Source: an uncultured SAR86 cluster bacterium
GTDB taxonomy: Bacteria > Pseudomonadota > Gammaproteobacteria > Magnimaribacterales > Magnimaribacteraceae
NCBI GenBank assembly: GCA_902618945.1
Contig: CACNCK010000011.1
Span: 1 to 40,655, forward strand
DNA length: 40,655 bases
Direction of reading: 5' to 3'
The number at the start of each line of letters is the position of its first letter. The first letter of the stretch is position 1. Made by a program: the position numbers and the translations under genes. Shown here one piece after another: positions 31,118 to 40,254 of the stretch. The notes under the pieces are model-generated. The model was not told where the DNA came from. It saw only the letters and a program-made list of their open reading frames with translations, and did not search any database.

Positions 31118-32485
31118 CTATAGAGGAGAGAAGGTTTCCTTGACTTGTTTTATGACTGATTTGTCCGTTAAAAATACGATAACATGATCGTTCTCCCTTA
31201 AATGTACGTGATCATGCGCTATCTTTCCTTTACTATCTCTTATTAGAGCACCAATGGTTGCTCCTTCTGGTAAGGAAATTTCTCCTAGCTCTTTACCGAT
31301 GCTACTTTCCTTTCCAGAAGGCGATTCTTTAGCAATAGCTTCGATTGCCTCAGCTGCTCCACGGCGTAATGAGTGCACCTTTACTACATCTTTTCCCTCA
31401 ATTTCTGCAATAAAAGTTCCAATTGTTATTTGCGAGGGCGCAATAGCAATATCTATACCCTTATCTTGAACAAGATCTACATAAGCTGGATTGTTTATTA
31501 GCGCTACAACTTTGTGTGCTCCCATGTCTTTTGCTAACAGACATGACATAACATTTGCTTCGTCATCATTCGTTACAGCTGCAAATACGTCGGTCCCTTC
31601 AATATTTTCTTCATGCAGCAAATGCTTGTCGCAAACATTGCCCTCTAGCACTATAGTTTGTTCCAACTTTTCCGATAATCTTTTTGCTCTGTTGTGGTCA
31701 GAATCAATGATCTTAACTCTGTGATTTTTTTCAATTCTTTTCGCCAGTCTACTGCCTATCTTGCCTCCACCAGCTATTATGACATTTTTATATGGATCCT
31801 CTTTTTTTCGCATTTCATTTACAACCTTTGATGCTTCACCTTTTTTTGATATGAAAAACACTTCATCTCCAGCACTTATAGTTGTTTGCCCTGTGGGTAC
31901 AATTGATTGACCATCTCGAAAAATGGCAGCCACTCTTGAATCAACTTTTGGCATGTGTTTTTTTAGATCCCCAATTTCGTGTCCAATCATAGGACCTCCA
32001 TCTACGGCTTTTACGGCTACTAAATTTAGTTCACCTTGGCCAAATTCCATGACCTGTAAGGAGCCGGGAACTTCAATGAGACCTTCAATATGATCAGTAA
32101 TGAGTTGCTCTGGGCTTATGTGAATATCCACTGGAATTTGGCCTGATTCCATAGCCTCTTTAGTTTTGCCTTTTAGATATGAAATTTCTCTGACCCTTGC
32201 AATGGTCTTTACGGAATCATTCAATACTTTAGATATCATGCAAGACACGAGATTAATTTCATCACTTCCTGTTACTGCGACAACCATGTCAGCTTCTTTT
32301 ATTCCAGCTGTAACCTGAATGTTTGGGAAAGATGCGCTGCCAAGGACTGTTTTTATATCTGCTTCTTCTTCTAATTTATGCAGCTTGACAGGATCATTGT
32401 CTACAATGGTGAGATCATTTTCCTGAGACAACAGATCAGCGAGAGTGCTACCTACAGCTCCGGCCCCCAAAATGACTATTTTCAC
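31118..32485 (-). CDS. trkA: Trk potassium uptake regulatory protein TrkA
   Basis: Cytoplasmic NAD(H)-binding regulator of TrkH. It has 455 aa, two RCK units in tandem: the first Rossmann motif is VILGAGAVGSTLADLL near the N-terminus, and the second, VIIAGGGKIGSRLAKRI, comes after a TrkA-C domain; a second TrkA-C domain ends the protein. It lies in a probable operon trkA-trkH-lpxL-glyS-gmhB-plsC. A promoter with a perfect TATAAT lies 28 bases before the ATG. The rsmB gene usually seen between fmt and trkA in Pseudomonas is not here. Confidence 0.95.
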   Translation of the reverse strand: MKIVILGAGAVGSTLADLLSQENDLTIVDNDPVKLHKLEEEADIKTVLGSASFPNIQVTAGIKEADMVVAVTGSDEINLVSCMISKVLNDSVKTIARVREISYLKGKTKEAMESGQIPVDIHISPEQLITDHIEGLIEVPGSLQVMEFGQGELNLVAVKAVDGGPMIGHEIGDLKKHMPKVDSRVAAIFRDGQSIVPTGQTTISAGDEVFFISKKGEASKVVNEMRKKEDPYKNVIIAGGGKIGSRLAKRIEKNHRVKIIDSDHNRAKRLSEKLEQTIVLEGNVCDKHLLHEENIEGTDVFAAVTNDDEANVMSCLLAKDMGAHKVVALINNPAYVDLVQDKGIDIAIAPSQITIGTFIAEIEGKDVVKVHSLRRGAAEAIEAIAKESPSGKESSIGKELGEISLPEGATIGALIRDSKGKIAHDHVHLRENDHVIVFLTDKSVIKQVKETFSPL

Positions 32486-32512
32486 TAGTTTATATTAGAC
32501 AACTTTTGTTTG

Positions 32513-32541
32513 ATTATAATCCTATTTTTTCAATAAAGAAT
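32513..32541 (-). promoter_or_regulatory. Probable trkA promoter
   Basis: A perfect TATAAT (32518-32513 on the minus strand) lies in the fmt-trkA gap; the -35 is weak (ATTCTT or TTCTTT at 16-17 bp). It would give a leader of about 20 bases and drive the whole trkA to plsC string. Confidence 0.42.
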
Positions 32542-32543
32542 AA

Positions 32544-33494
32544 TTATCGAATAGTAAGTTCGAATTTTCCATTTTTCTTAATCAAATCTAAATATCCAGC
32601 AATGAAATCTTTGCCCGAAACTTTATTTTTTCCCTCCATTTGTATCTGCTCAATCAATAGTGAAGAAGCATCCCTACAAAATACAACTAACCGATCGTCT
32701 TTTACGCTTATATATCCTGGATCATGTTTTATCCCTGATTCAATCTTCCTGGCTCTGTGTATCTTGACCCTTTTTCCTCCCAAAAAAGAATGAGTTCCAT
32801 ATTTGGAGCTTAGAGCATTTATTTTTCTAATTATTTCTATTGAAGAATCCCCTTGCCAATCGATCTGTAAGAATTTCTTATCAATTTTAGGAGAAAATGT
32901 TGCTTTGTTTTCGTCTTGAGCTTTATGCTTGATAGAGCCAGATTCGAGGTTATCCAAAAAAGAAACTAAGTATTTTTCACTTAGTTGAATAAACTTTTCT
33001 TCAACTGTATGAAGTGTATCGTATTCTTTAAGTGAACATTCATGCATTTCATAAACCGGACCTTCATCCAAACCTTCTGACATTTCCATATAACTTATCC
33101 CAATATTTTTGTCTCCTGACATAATTGCATGCTCCATTGGTGAGGCGCCTCTCCATCTTGGCAGAAGGGAGGCATGAATATTTACGCAGCCATACTTGGG
33201 TAACTCTAATATTTTTTTTGGTACTAGCAGTCCATATGCAACTACTAATATAAGATCTGGAGTTATATTTTTTAAATCACTGAATATTTTTTCTATTCCA
33301 AGAGATTCAGGCTGATGGATACTTATGCCATTATCTAAAGCAGTTTGCTTTACTGGACTAAAATTGATTTTTTTCCCTCGACCCGATTTCCTGTCTGGTT
33401 GTGTTATAACGCCTAAGACTTCATGCTCAGACTGCAAGACTATCTCTAAATGTCTGGCAGCAAATTCAGGAGTTCCTGCAAAAATAATTTTCAT
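32544..33494 (-). CDS. fmt: Methionyl-tRNA formyltransferase
   Basis: Formylates Met-tRNAi for translation initiation, using 10-formyl-tetrahydrofolate. It has 316 aa. The N-terminus is MKIIFAGTPEFAARHLE. The catalytic set is present: N105 and H107 in NIHASLLPRWRGASP, and D143 in EGLDEGPV. A C-terminal beta domain follows. It starts 3 bases after def, the standard pair, since the deformylase removes the formyl group added here. Confidence 0.97.
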   Translation of the reverse strand: MKIIFAGTPEFAARHLEIVLQSEHEVLGVITQPDRKSGRGKKINFSPVKQTALDNGISIHQPESLGIEKIFSDLKNITPDLILVVAYGLLVPKKILELPKYGCVNIHASLLPRWRGASPMEHAIMSGDKNIGISYMEMSEGLDEGPVYEMHECSLKEYDTLHTVEEKFIQLSEKYLVSFLDNLESGSIKHKAQDENKATFSPKIDKKFLQIDWQGDSSIEIIRKINALSSKYGTHSFLGGKRVKIHRARKIESGIKHDPGYISVKDDRLVVFCRDASSLLIEQIQMEGKNKVSGKDFIAGYLDLIKKNGKFELTIR

Positions 33495-33497
33495 GAG

Positions 33498-34001
33498 CTA
33501 CAGCCCTTTAGCTTTTAAGAGCTTTTTTCTAATCATTTCTCTTTTGATGTTAGAGATAAAATCAACCATCATTTTTCCATCAAGGTGATCCATTTCATGT
33601 TGAATCACTACTGCCAAAAGGTCATTTGCCAAAAGTAAATTTCTCTTTCCATCAATGTCGAGATATGAAATTTCTACTGAACTAGGCCTTTTTAGCTCTT
33701 CATAAAATCCTGGAACGGAAAGGCATCCTTCAGAAAACATTTTTTTATTCGGATCAATAATTTTTATTATTTCGGGATTTATTAATATCAATGGCTCGTC
33801 TTTAGACTCACTTATGTCCAAAACAATTACTCTTTTATGAACATTTACCTGAGTAGCTGCTAAGCCTATGCCTGATCCTTGATACATTGTTTCTAGCATG
33901 TCTTGGGAAAGTTTCTTAATGGAATCGTCAACTAACTCTACAGTTTTGGCAACTGTACGAAGACGGGGGTCAGGGAAAATTAGTATTTTTAATAATGCCA
34001 T
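33498..34001 (-). CDS. def: Peptide deformylase
   Basis: Metalloenzyme that removes the formyl group from nascent proteins. It has 167 aa, as in E. coli. All three motifs are present: GIGLAATQ (residues 44-51), EGCLS (91-95, Cys93 metal ligand) and HEMDH (135-139, two His ligands and the catalytic Glu). It is divergent from purE across a 48-bp gap. It precedes fmt with a 3-base gap. Confidence 0.97.
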   Translation of the reverse strand: MALLKILIFPDPRLRTVAKTVELVDDSIKKLSQDMLETMYQGSGIGLAATQVNVHKRVIVLDISESKDEPLILINPEIIKIIDPNKKMFSEGCLSVPGFYEELKRPSSVEISYLDIDGKRNLLLANDLLAVVIQHEMDHLDGKMMVDFISNIKREMIRKKLLKAKGL

Positions 34002-34049
34002 TATTTAATTTCAATATATTAGTATACAATTTTTGTTTTGGAGAAAACT

Positions 34050-34544
34050 GTGACTGTAACCGTATCAATTCTAATAGGGTCCGAATCAGACTTGGACTTA
34101 GCAAATAAATGTTCTGAAACTCTGGATTCACTTTCAATTTCAAATTCAATACAAGTTCTTTCGGCTCATAGAACCCCAACTCTTCTTGAAACTCATATAA
34201 GAGAATGTGAAGCAGGCGGCACTAAAATCTTTATTGCCATGGCCGGATTGGCGGCGCACCTAGCAGGTGCTGTAGCTTCTAAAACAGTTCTTCCTGTCAT
34301 TGGAGTTCCAGGCGATGGGGGTCCATTAAGTGGCATGGATGCTCTTTTATCCACCGTACAAATGCCAAAAGGCATTCCGGTGGCAACCGGGGCAATAGGT
34401 TCCGCGGGAGCAATTAATTCTGCTTATTTAGCTGCACAAATGTTGGGTATGGAGTCTACTGAAATGCGAGCAGCATTGTTGAAAGTAAGAGAAGACGGCA
34501 TAGAAGCAATAAAAGCATCGAATAAAAAGTTAGTATCTTCTTAG
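34050..34544 (+). CDS. purE: N5-carboxyaminoimidazole ribonucleotide mutase
   Basis: Converts N5-CAIR to CAIR in purine synthesis. It has 164 aa. The family motifs are LIGSESDLDLA, LSAHRTP and a segment beginning FIAMAGLAAHLAGAVA, then GVPGDGGPLSGMDALLS. The GTG at 34050 is chosen over a TTG at 34038 because GGAG (34040-34043) lies 6 bases before it and the TTG would overlap that site. The purK gene, its usual partner, is not adjacent; tsaC follows after 4 bases. Confidence 0.95.
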   Translation: MTVTVSILIGSESDLDLANKCSETLDSLSISNSIQVLSAHRTPTLLETHIRECEAGGTKIFIAMAGLAAHLAGAVASKTVLPVIGVPGDGGPLSGMDALLSTVQMPKGIPVATGAIGSAGAINSAYLAAQMLGMESTEMRAALLKVREDGIEAIKASNKKLVSS

Positions 34545-34548
34545 TAGG

Positions 34549-35082
34549 ATGAGCTCTCTTGGCTCTGTTCTTGAACATCTAAAGTCCGGGAAAACGATTG
34601 CTTATCCAACCGAAGGAGTTTGGGGCTTGGGATGCGACCCTGAAAATCAAGATGCAATTGAAAATCTTTTAAAACTTAAGGCGCGTTCTCACGAAAAAGG
34701 CCTAATTTTGATTGCCTCAAAATTTGAGCATTTCCTGAATTTTTCCTATGTAGAAGATTACAAAGATAAACTATTAACTAAATGGCCAGGACCCCATACT
34801 TGGTTAGTCCCATCAAAACCAAACTTGAGTCCTCTTATTAAAGGTAACAATGATAAAGTTGCTTTAAGACTCAGCAATCATGAAATTGTATGTAATTTAT
34901 GTGATGCTTTTGCCGGACCAGTTGTTTCAACTTCGGCTAATAAAGAAGGACAACCCACTTTAAGCGGTCCACACGAGATTTTAGAATATTTTCCCGAAGT
35001 TAAAGTCCTAAATGGCAAATTAGGAGGCCTTGAAAAACCTTCTACCATTCAAGATGTTGTCACGGATATAATTCTCAGGTAG
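34549..35082 (+). CDS. tsaC: Threonylcarbamoyl-AMP synthase (TsaC/YrdC)
   Basis: Makes threonylcarbamoyl-AMP from Thr, bicarbonate and ATP for the t6A modification of tRNA position 37. It has 177 aa, the short single-domain YrdC form without a Sua5 domain. Conserved parts: GKTIAYPTEGVWGLGCDP near the N-terminus, LKARSHEKGLILIA, TWLVPSK and VVSTSANKEGQP. It is 4 bases after purE and 2 bases before aroE, a neighbour arrangement also known from Pseudomonas. Confidence 0.94.
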   Translation: MSSLGSVLEHLKSGKTIAYPTEGVWGLGCDPENQDAIENLLKLKARSHEKGLILIASKFEHFLNFSYVEDYKDKLLTKWPGPHTWLVPSKPNLSPLIKGNNDKVALRLSNHEIVCNLCDAFAGPVVSTSANKEGQPTLSGPHEILEYFPEVKVLNGKLGGLEKPSTIQDVVTDIILR

Positions 35083-35084
35083 TT

Positions 35085-35900
35085 ATGACAGAATTAAAAA
35101 AGTTTGCAGTGATAGGTAGTCCGATCGATCATTCCCTTTCTCCCAAGATACATTCAATTTTTGCAAAAGAATTTGGAATAGAAATTACTTACGAAGCAAT
35201 AAATGTTGAACCTATGAATTTTGATTCTTCTGTTACTAAACTTTTTGAAGAGGGATACGTAGGACTGAATGTAACTTTACCCTTAAAAGAATTAGCTTTT
35301 AAACTTGCCGATGAATTGAGTGATGAGTCTAATTTGTCTGGATCGGTTAATACCCTTTGGAAAGAAGATGGCATCATTCACGGTGATAGTACGGACGGAA
35401 AAGGCCTGATCAGAGACCTTCAAGAAAAGAAAATAAATCTCAAAAATAAGGAGATAGTCATTTTGGGAGCTGGTGGAGCTGCAAAAGCGATTATTCCAAG
35501 CTTGCTTCAGGAAGATCCACAAAGAATAAGCATTGGTAATAGAACGGTTTCAAAAGCTGAGGAACTCTTAGAGAGCTTTTCCTCTTTCAGAAATAAAATG
35601 AATCTTTTTCAAATGACCGATAATTTAAATTTTAAGCCTGAAATTCTTATAAATAGCACTTCTGCGGGAATAAAGAATCAAAGTCTTGAATTACCTCCGG
35701 ATATACTGACAAAAGACATGTGTATTTATGACCTTTCTTATTCTTTTGAAGACACGCCTTTTCTAGAGCTAGTGAAGTCTAAGGGCATAGAAAATTATCA
35801 TGACGGAATAGGGATGTTAATTCATCAAGCTGCACTAAGTTTCAAAATCTGGACCGGGAAAATGCCTATTTCCAGTATAAATAAAGTCGAGCTTTTATAG
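35085..35900 (+). CDS. aroE: Shikimate dehydrogenase (NADP+)
   Basis: Reduces 3-dehydroshikimate to shikimate in aromatic amino acid synthesis. It has 271 aa. The N-terminal substrate-binding part has GSPIDHSLSPKIHSIF, the catalytic Lys68 in NVTLPLKE and Asp104 in STDGKGL. The Rossmann part has LGAGGAAKAI (residues about 127-136) and NRTVSKAEEL. It ends the purE-tsaC-aroE string and is followed by a weak AT-rich hairpin. Confidence 0.96.
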   Translation: MTELKKFAVIGSPIDHSLSPKIHSIFAKEFGIEITYEAINVEPMNFDSSVTKLFEEGYVGLNVTLPLKELAFKLADELSDESNLSGSVNTLWKEDGIIHGDSTDGKGLIRDLQEKKINLKNKEIVILGAGGAAKAIIPSLLQEDPQRISIGNRTVSKAEELLESFSSFRNKMNLFQMTDNLNFKPEILINSTSAGIKNQSLELPPDILTKDMCIYDLSYSFEDTPFLELVKSKGIENYHDGIGMLIHQAALSFKIWTGKMPISSINKVELL

Positions 35901-35945
35901 TATTTTTCTTCTTTATAAACTTTAAATAAGTTTAACTTTTACCTA

Positions 35946-35974
35946 TTGTTTGAGGTATCTGATTGGTTTAGAAT
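35946..35974 (+). promoter_or_regulatory. Probable promoter of the cytochrome oxidase operon
   Basis: TTGTTT (35946-35951), a 17-bp spacer, and TAGAAT (35969-35974) lie in the 125-bp aroE-coxB gap. A leader of about 45 bases would precede coxB. No terminator-like GC-rich hairpin is visible in the gap; only an AT-only stem (AAACTT/AAGTTT) lies near the aroE end. Confidence 0.45.
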
Positions 35975-36025
35975 ACGCTCGCTGTTCGGTACGCCCACCT
36001 ACAAAAATAAATATATAGAAATTTA

Positions 36026-37174
36026 ATGGCTTATATTAGAAAAGTTTTCACAGGGTTTATCCTTGTATTGCCTCTCATATTTTCATCGCTTATTTTTTCA
36101 GAGACTTCAGATTACAACATGCCGATTGGTGTGACTGAAGTTAGTGAGAGTATCTTTGGTCTCCACATGCTCATATTTTGGATATGCGTTGTTATTGGAG
36201 TAATTGTTTTTTCGATAATGTTCTGGTCCTTATGGAAGTATAGAAAATCTAAGGGAGCAGTTGCTGCAGATTTTGATGATAATTTTTGGTTGGAAATAGG
36301 TTGGACTGTAGCTGCAACCTTAGTTCTTGTCTGGATGGCTGTTCCATCTACTCAGGTAATGGTTGAAGCGTATGATGATGCTGAAGGTGAAATAAACATA
36401 CTTATAACGGGTCATCAGTGGAAATGGCATTATGAATACCTAGAAGATGAGGTCGGTTTTTTCAGCAATTTATCTACTAGCCAAGAGCAAATAGATGGGG
36501 AAGTTCCAAAGGGAGAGTTTTACTTAAGAGAGGTTGATGAACCTTTAGTTATTCCAACGAATACGAGAGTTAGATTTTTAATTACTGGAAATGATGTTAT
36601 CCATTCATGGTGGGTACCTGACTTTGCAGTAAAGCAAGACGCAATACCTGGTTTTATAAATACAGCTTGGACAAATGTACCCGAACCAGGAATTTTTAGA
36701 GGGGCATGCACAGAACTCTGTGGTATTAAACATGCTTTCATGCCTGTAGTGGTAAGGGCTGTAGAAAGAGAAGAATTCGATGCATTTATAGCTGAGAAAG
36801 TTGCCTTAGCTGAAGAAGAAAGAATGCTTACCTCAAAGGTTTGGACTAAGGACGAGCTGATGGCAAGAGGTGAAAGTTTTTATGCCACTAACTGCGCAGC
36901 CTGCCATCAAGCCAATGGACAAGGTATACCGCCAGTATTTCCCTCTTTAGTGGGCAGCCAAATCACTATGTTTGACAGCAATAAACACATAGAAATATTA
37001 ATGGAAGGAGTGCAAGGGTCCGCAATGGCAGCCTTTGGGGAATCCTATAGTGAAGTAGATATAGCCTCTGTAATAACTTACACAAGACAAGCTTGGTCTA
37101 ATGGAGAAAAAGGAGATGGTGTTATTGTTACTCCACAAGATATCGTCGCATACAAAAATAGAATTGATTTATAA
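36026..37174 (+). CDS. coxB: Cytochrome c oxidase subunit II with fused cytochrome c domain
   Basis: Takes electrons into the CuA centre of an aa3/caa3-type terminal oxidase. It has 382 aa: a signal peptide or first hydrophobic stretch (about 8-25), two membrane helices (about 45-70 and 92-108), then a periplasmic cupredoxin domain with CuA ligands H193, C228, E230, C232, H236 and M239 (CTELCGIKHAFM). After residue 270 a cytochrome c domain follows with the heme motif C-A-A-C-H (290-294) and probable distal Met334 (GSAMAAFG). The fused heme domain means the subunit can take electrons without a separate soluble cytochrome c. No Shine-Dalgarno site is visible. Confidence 0.95.
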   Translation: MAYIRKVFTGFILVLPLIFSSLIFSETSDYNMPIGVTEVSESIFGLHMLIFWICVVIGVIVFSIMFWSLWKYRKSKGAVAADFDDNFWLEIGWTVAATLVLVWMAVPSTQVMVEAYDDAEGEINILITGHQWKWHYEYLEDEVGFFSNLSTSQEQIDGEVPKGEFYLREVDEPLVIPTNTRVRFLITGNDVIHSWWVPDFAVKQDAIPGFINTAWTNVPEPGIFRGACTELCGIKHAFMPVVVRAVEREEFDAFIAEKVALAEEERMLTSKVWTKDELMARGESFYATNCAACHQANGQGIPPVFPSLVGSQITMFDSNKHIEILMEGVQGSAMAAFGESYSEVDIASVITYTRQAWSNGEKGDGVIVTPQDIVAYKNRIDL

Positions 37175-37186
37175 AGGAAATAAATT

Positions 37187-38773
37187 ATGAGTACAGTAGT
37201 AGAATCACACGACCACGGACATCACGGTCCAGCAAAAGGCCTTTCTAGATGGCTTTTTACAACAAATCATAAAGATATCGGTACTTTGTATTTATGGTTT
37301 AGCTTTATCATGCTCTTTATCGGCGGTGCTATGGCAATGGTAATAAGAGCTGAGCTTTTTCAACCAGGACTTCAGATAGTTCAGCCTGAATTCTTTAATC
37401 AGATGACCACTAACCATGGTCTGATAATGGTTTTTGGAGTAATCATGCCGGCTTTTGTAGGACTTGCTAACTGGATGTTGCCTATGCAGATAGGAGCACC
37501 TGATATGGCCTTACCAAGATTAAACAACTTGAGTTTTTGGTTGTTACCAATGGCTTTCGGTATATTAATTTCAACCTTGTTTATGCCTGAAGGTGGACCA
37601 AACTTTGGATGGACCTTCTATGCACCTCTTTCAACAACCTATGCTCCCTCTACTGTTAACTTTTTTATTTTTTCAGTTCACATAATGGGCGTGTCATCAA
37701 TATTGGGCTCGATAAACATCATTACTACTATCTTTAATATGAGAGCGCCTGGAATGACTTTAATGAAAATGCCTCTTTTTGTTTGGAGTTGGTTAATAAC
37801 AGCTTATTTACTAATTGCGGTTATGCCTGTTTTAGCAGGTGTTGTAACCATGATGTTGATGGATATAAATTTTGGCACAAGTTTCTTCAATGCTGCCGGC
37901 GGCGGTGATCCAGTTTTATTTCAACATGTCTTTTGGTTCTTTGGTCATCCAGAAGTCTATATCATGATCTTACCAGCTTTCGGTATTGTTTCTCATATCA
38001 TTGAGACCTTCTCTAGAAAACCAATTTTTGGATATTCTTCTATGGTTTATGCTATGGCTTCAATAGCCATTTTATCTTTCGTTGTCTGGGCCCACCATAT
38101 GTTTACGGTCGGTATGCCACTAGCAGGAGAGTTATTCTTCATGTACTCGACAATGCTAATTGCTATTCCTACCGGCGTGAAAGTTTTCAATTGGGTTGCA
38201 ACAATGTTTAGAGGCTCAATTACATTTGAAACACCAATGTTATTCTCAATTGCTTTTGTGGCTTTGTTTACAATTGGTGGATTCTCAGGATTAATGCTTG
38301 CAATAGTACCTGCAGACTTCCAGTATCACGATACTTACTTTGTGGTGGCCCACTTTCACTATGTTCTAGTGCCGGGCGCACTATTTGGAATAATAGCTGC
38401 TGCATACTACTGGCTACCTAAGTGGACAGGAAATATGTACGACGAGACTCTTGGAAAACTACATTTTTGGCTAACATTTATATCCGTAAATGTTACTTTC
38501 TTCCCAATGCATTTTGTTGGATTAGCTGGAATGCCTAGACGATATCCTGACTATGCACTGCAGTTTGCAGACTTCAATGCTTTAATAAGTGTTGGTGCCT
38601 TTATGTTTGGCATAACTCAGCTTTTATTCTTATTTATTGTTATTAAAACAATCAGATCAGGCAAACAAGCTAAGCCTGAGGTTTGGGAAGGTGCAGGAGA
38701 TTTAGGTCTGGAGTGGACGTTAAGCTCACCTCCTCCTTATCACTCTTTTACAGTTCAACCGCAAGTAAAATAG
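37187..38773 (+). CDS. coxA: Cytochrome c oxidase subunit I
   Basis: Catalytic subunit of the heme-copper oxidase, reducing oxygen and pumping protons. It has 528 aa with about twelve membrane helices. Heme and metal ligands are all seen: H77 (heme a), H254 of HPEVY with Tyr258 (CuB and the Tyr cross-link), H303-H304 (CuB), H389 (heme a3) and H391 (heme a). The E256 in GHPEV indicates the A1 family. The start is preceded by AAGGAAATAAATT, a good ribosome site. It lies 12 bases after coxB. Confidence 0.98.
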   Translation: MSTVVESHDHGHHGPAKGLSRWLFTTNHKDIGTLYLWFSFIMLFIGGAMAMVIRAELFQPGLQIVQPEFFNQMTTNHGLIMVFGVIMPAFVGLANWMLPMQIGAPDMALPRLNNLSFWLLPMAFGILISTLFMPEGGPNFGWTFYAPLSTTYAPSTVNFFIFSVHIMGVSSILGSINIITTIFNMRAPGMTLMKMPLFVWSWLITAYLLIAVMPVLAGVVTMMLMDINFGTSFFNAAGGGDPVLFQHVFWFFGHPEVYIMILPAFGIVSHIIETFSRKPIFGYSSMVYAMASIAILSFVVWAHHMFTVGMPLAGELFFMYSTMLIAIPTGVKVFNWVATMFRGSITFETPMLFSIAFVALFTIGGFSGLMLAIVPADFQYHDTYFVVAHFHYVLVPGALFGIIAAAYYWLPKWTGNMYDETLGKLHFWLTFISVNVTFFPMHFVGLAGMPRRYPDYALQFADFNALISVGAFMFGITQLLFLFIVIKTIRSGKQAKPEVWEGAGDLGLEWTLSSPPPYHSFTVQPQVK

Positions 38774-38774
38774 T

Positions 38775-39323
38775 TTGGAAGCAACAAAAACATTACGTAA
38801 TCTAATAGGTATCGTCGTAGGTATGTTTGCCTTCGGTTGGTTGCTCGTCCCCATCTATGACGTATTTTGTGAGATTACTGGATTGAATGGAAAGGTAACT
38901 GGTCCGAGTTCTTTGAGCCAAGAATCACTTGCAATCACTGAACAGAGAGAACTCCTAGTTCAGTTTATGACACATAACAACGAATCAATGCCTTGGTTCT
39001 TTGATTCAGAAAAATCTCAGATGAGAGTCATTACTGGAAATCAATATGAAGCTACTTTTGTTTTCCACAACACAACCGCAAAAGAGATGGTTGGGCAGGT
39101 AATTCCTAGTGTTTCACCGGGTAGAGGCGCTGAGTATTTCCATAAAACTGAATGTTTTTGTTTTGAGAGACAAGTTTTAGCTGCAGGAGAAAGAATCGAA
39201 CTGCCCGTAAGGTTTATAATCGATCCTGCCCTGCCTGAAGAAATTGGATCTTTAAGCCTAGGCTACACACTATTCGATATAACAGACAGAGTACAACCGG
39301 AAAAAGAAATAGCTAAATTATAA
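38775..39323 (+). CDS. ctaG: Cytochrome c oxidase assembly protein CtaG/Cox11
   Basis: Copper chaperone that inserts CuB into subunit I. It has 182 aa. A single N-terminal membrane helix (about residues 9-27) is followed by PIYDVFCEITGLNGK, and the copper-binding motif is E-C-F-C-F (C127 and C129). It uses a TTG start one base after the coxA stop, with no good ATG alternative. It sits between coxA and coxC as in many proteobacteria. Confidence 0.93.
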   Translation: MEATKTLRNLIGIVVGMFAFGWLLVPIYDVFCEITGLNGKVTGPSSLSQESLAITEQRELLVQFMTHNNESMPWFFDSEKSQMRVITGNQYEATFVFHNTTAKEMVGQVIPSVSPGRGAEYFHKTECFCFERQVLAAGERIELPVRFIIDPALPEEIGSLSLGYTLFDITDRVQPEKEIAKL

Positions 39324-39335
39324 AAAGGGGAGATT

Positions 39336-40250
39336 ATGTCACAACAAGCTTATTACGTACCTGAATCTAGCAAATTACCTTTTGCGATGGCTATAAGCCT
39401 ACTTGTCTTTATCATCGGTGCAGCGAAGACAGTTATAGATGCCGGAACGGATTCCAACTCATACATGATACTGCTTCTTTCGTTCGCAATGATATGGATA
39501 ACAATGTATTTCTGGTTCAAACAGACGATCATAGAAAACCAAGCTGGGTTAAATAATCCTATGCTCAAGGATTCATATGTATATGGAATGGCTTGGTTTA
39601 TTTTTTCAGAGGTAATGTTCTTCTTTGCTTTCTTTTTTGCTTTAGCCTACATAAGAAACTTTGCCGTTCCATGGTTGGGTGGCGAAGGAGAAAAGGGTCT
39701 TGCGAACATGTTATGGCCTGGATTTGAAGCAAGTTGGCCTTTGATGATAACTCCTGATCAGGCAGTATTTGCCGGCCCTGAAAAGGACATGTCTCTCGCT
39801 ACTGCATATGCCTCTGGCGGCTTAGGAGGTGTTTTAGGGTGGTTACCGTTATGGAATACAGTACTTTTGTTAACATCAAGTCTGACAGTTCACATAGCCC
39901 ATTTAGGACTTAAGAACGGAAATAGGAAACAATTTAATCTTTGGCTTGGTGCAACTTTAGTACTTGGCTATGCTTTCGTAGTAGTACAGGGCATTGAGTA
40001 TTATGAGGCCTATACCCATTACGGTTTAACACTTAATTCGGGTATTTATGGAACCACATTCTTCATGCTCACAGGCTTTCATGGTTTTCATGTATGTCTT
40101 GGTGCAATAATTTTAACGATAATGCTTTTTAGGAGTTTAAAAGGACACTTTTCTTCTGATGATCATTTCGGTTTTGAGGCCGGATCATGGTACTGGCACT
40201 TTGTAGACGTTGTTTGGGTTTGCTTAGTCGCTTTTGTATACGTAATGTAA
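39336..40250 (+). CDS. coxC: Cytochrome c oxidase subunit III
   Basis: Membrane subunit that stabilises subunit I. It has 304 aa with seven predicted hydrophobic segments. Family marks: MAWFIFSEVMFFFAFF, the segment GTTFFMLTGFHGFHV and the end beginning WYWHFVDVVWVCL. GGGGAG lies just before the ATG, a strong ribosome site. It has an insert of about 40 residues between helices (GGEGEKGLANMLWPGFE). It ends 4 bases from the convergent DUF2909 gene. Confidence 0.95.
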   Translation: MSQQAYYVPESSKLPFAMAISLLVFIIGAAKTVIDAGTDSNSYMILLLSFAMIWITMYFWFKQTIIENQAGLNNPMLKDSYVYGMAWFIFSEVMFFFAFFFALAYIRNFAVPWLGGEGEKGLANMLWPGFEASWPLMITPDQAVFAGPEKDMSLATAYASGGLGGVLGWLPLWNTVLLLTSSLTVHIAHLGLKNGNRKQFNLWLGATLVLGYAFVVVQGIEYYEAYTHYGLTLNSGIYGTTFFMLTGFHGFHVCLGAIILTIMLFRSLKGHFSSDDHFGFEAGSWYWHFVDVVWVCLVAFVYVM

Positions 40251-40254
40251 AACG

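Noticed and set aside
34038-34049. TTG start for purE at 34038
   Set aside because: This TTG overlaps the GGAG ribosome site that fits the GTG at 34050, and the added residues are not seen in PurE.
35901-35945. Rho-independent terminator after aroE
   Set aside because: The only stem is AT-only (AAACTT/AAGTTT) and has no clean T run; it is too weak to list as a terminator.
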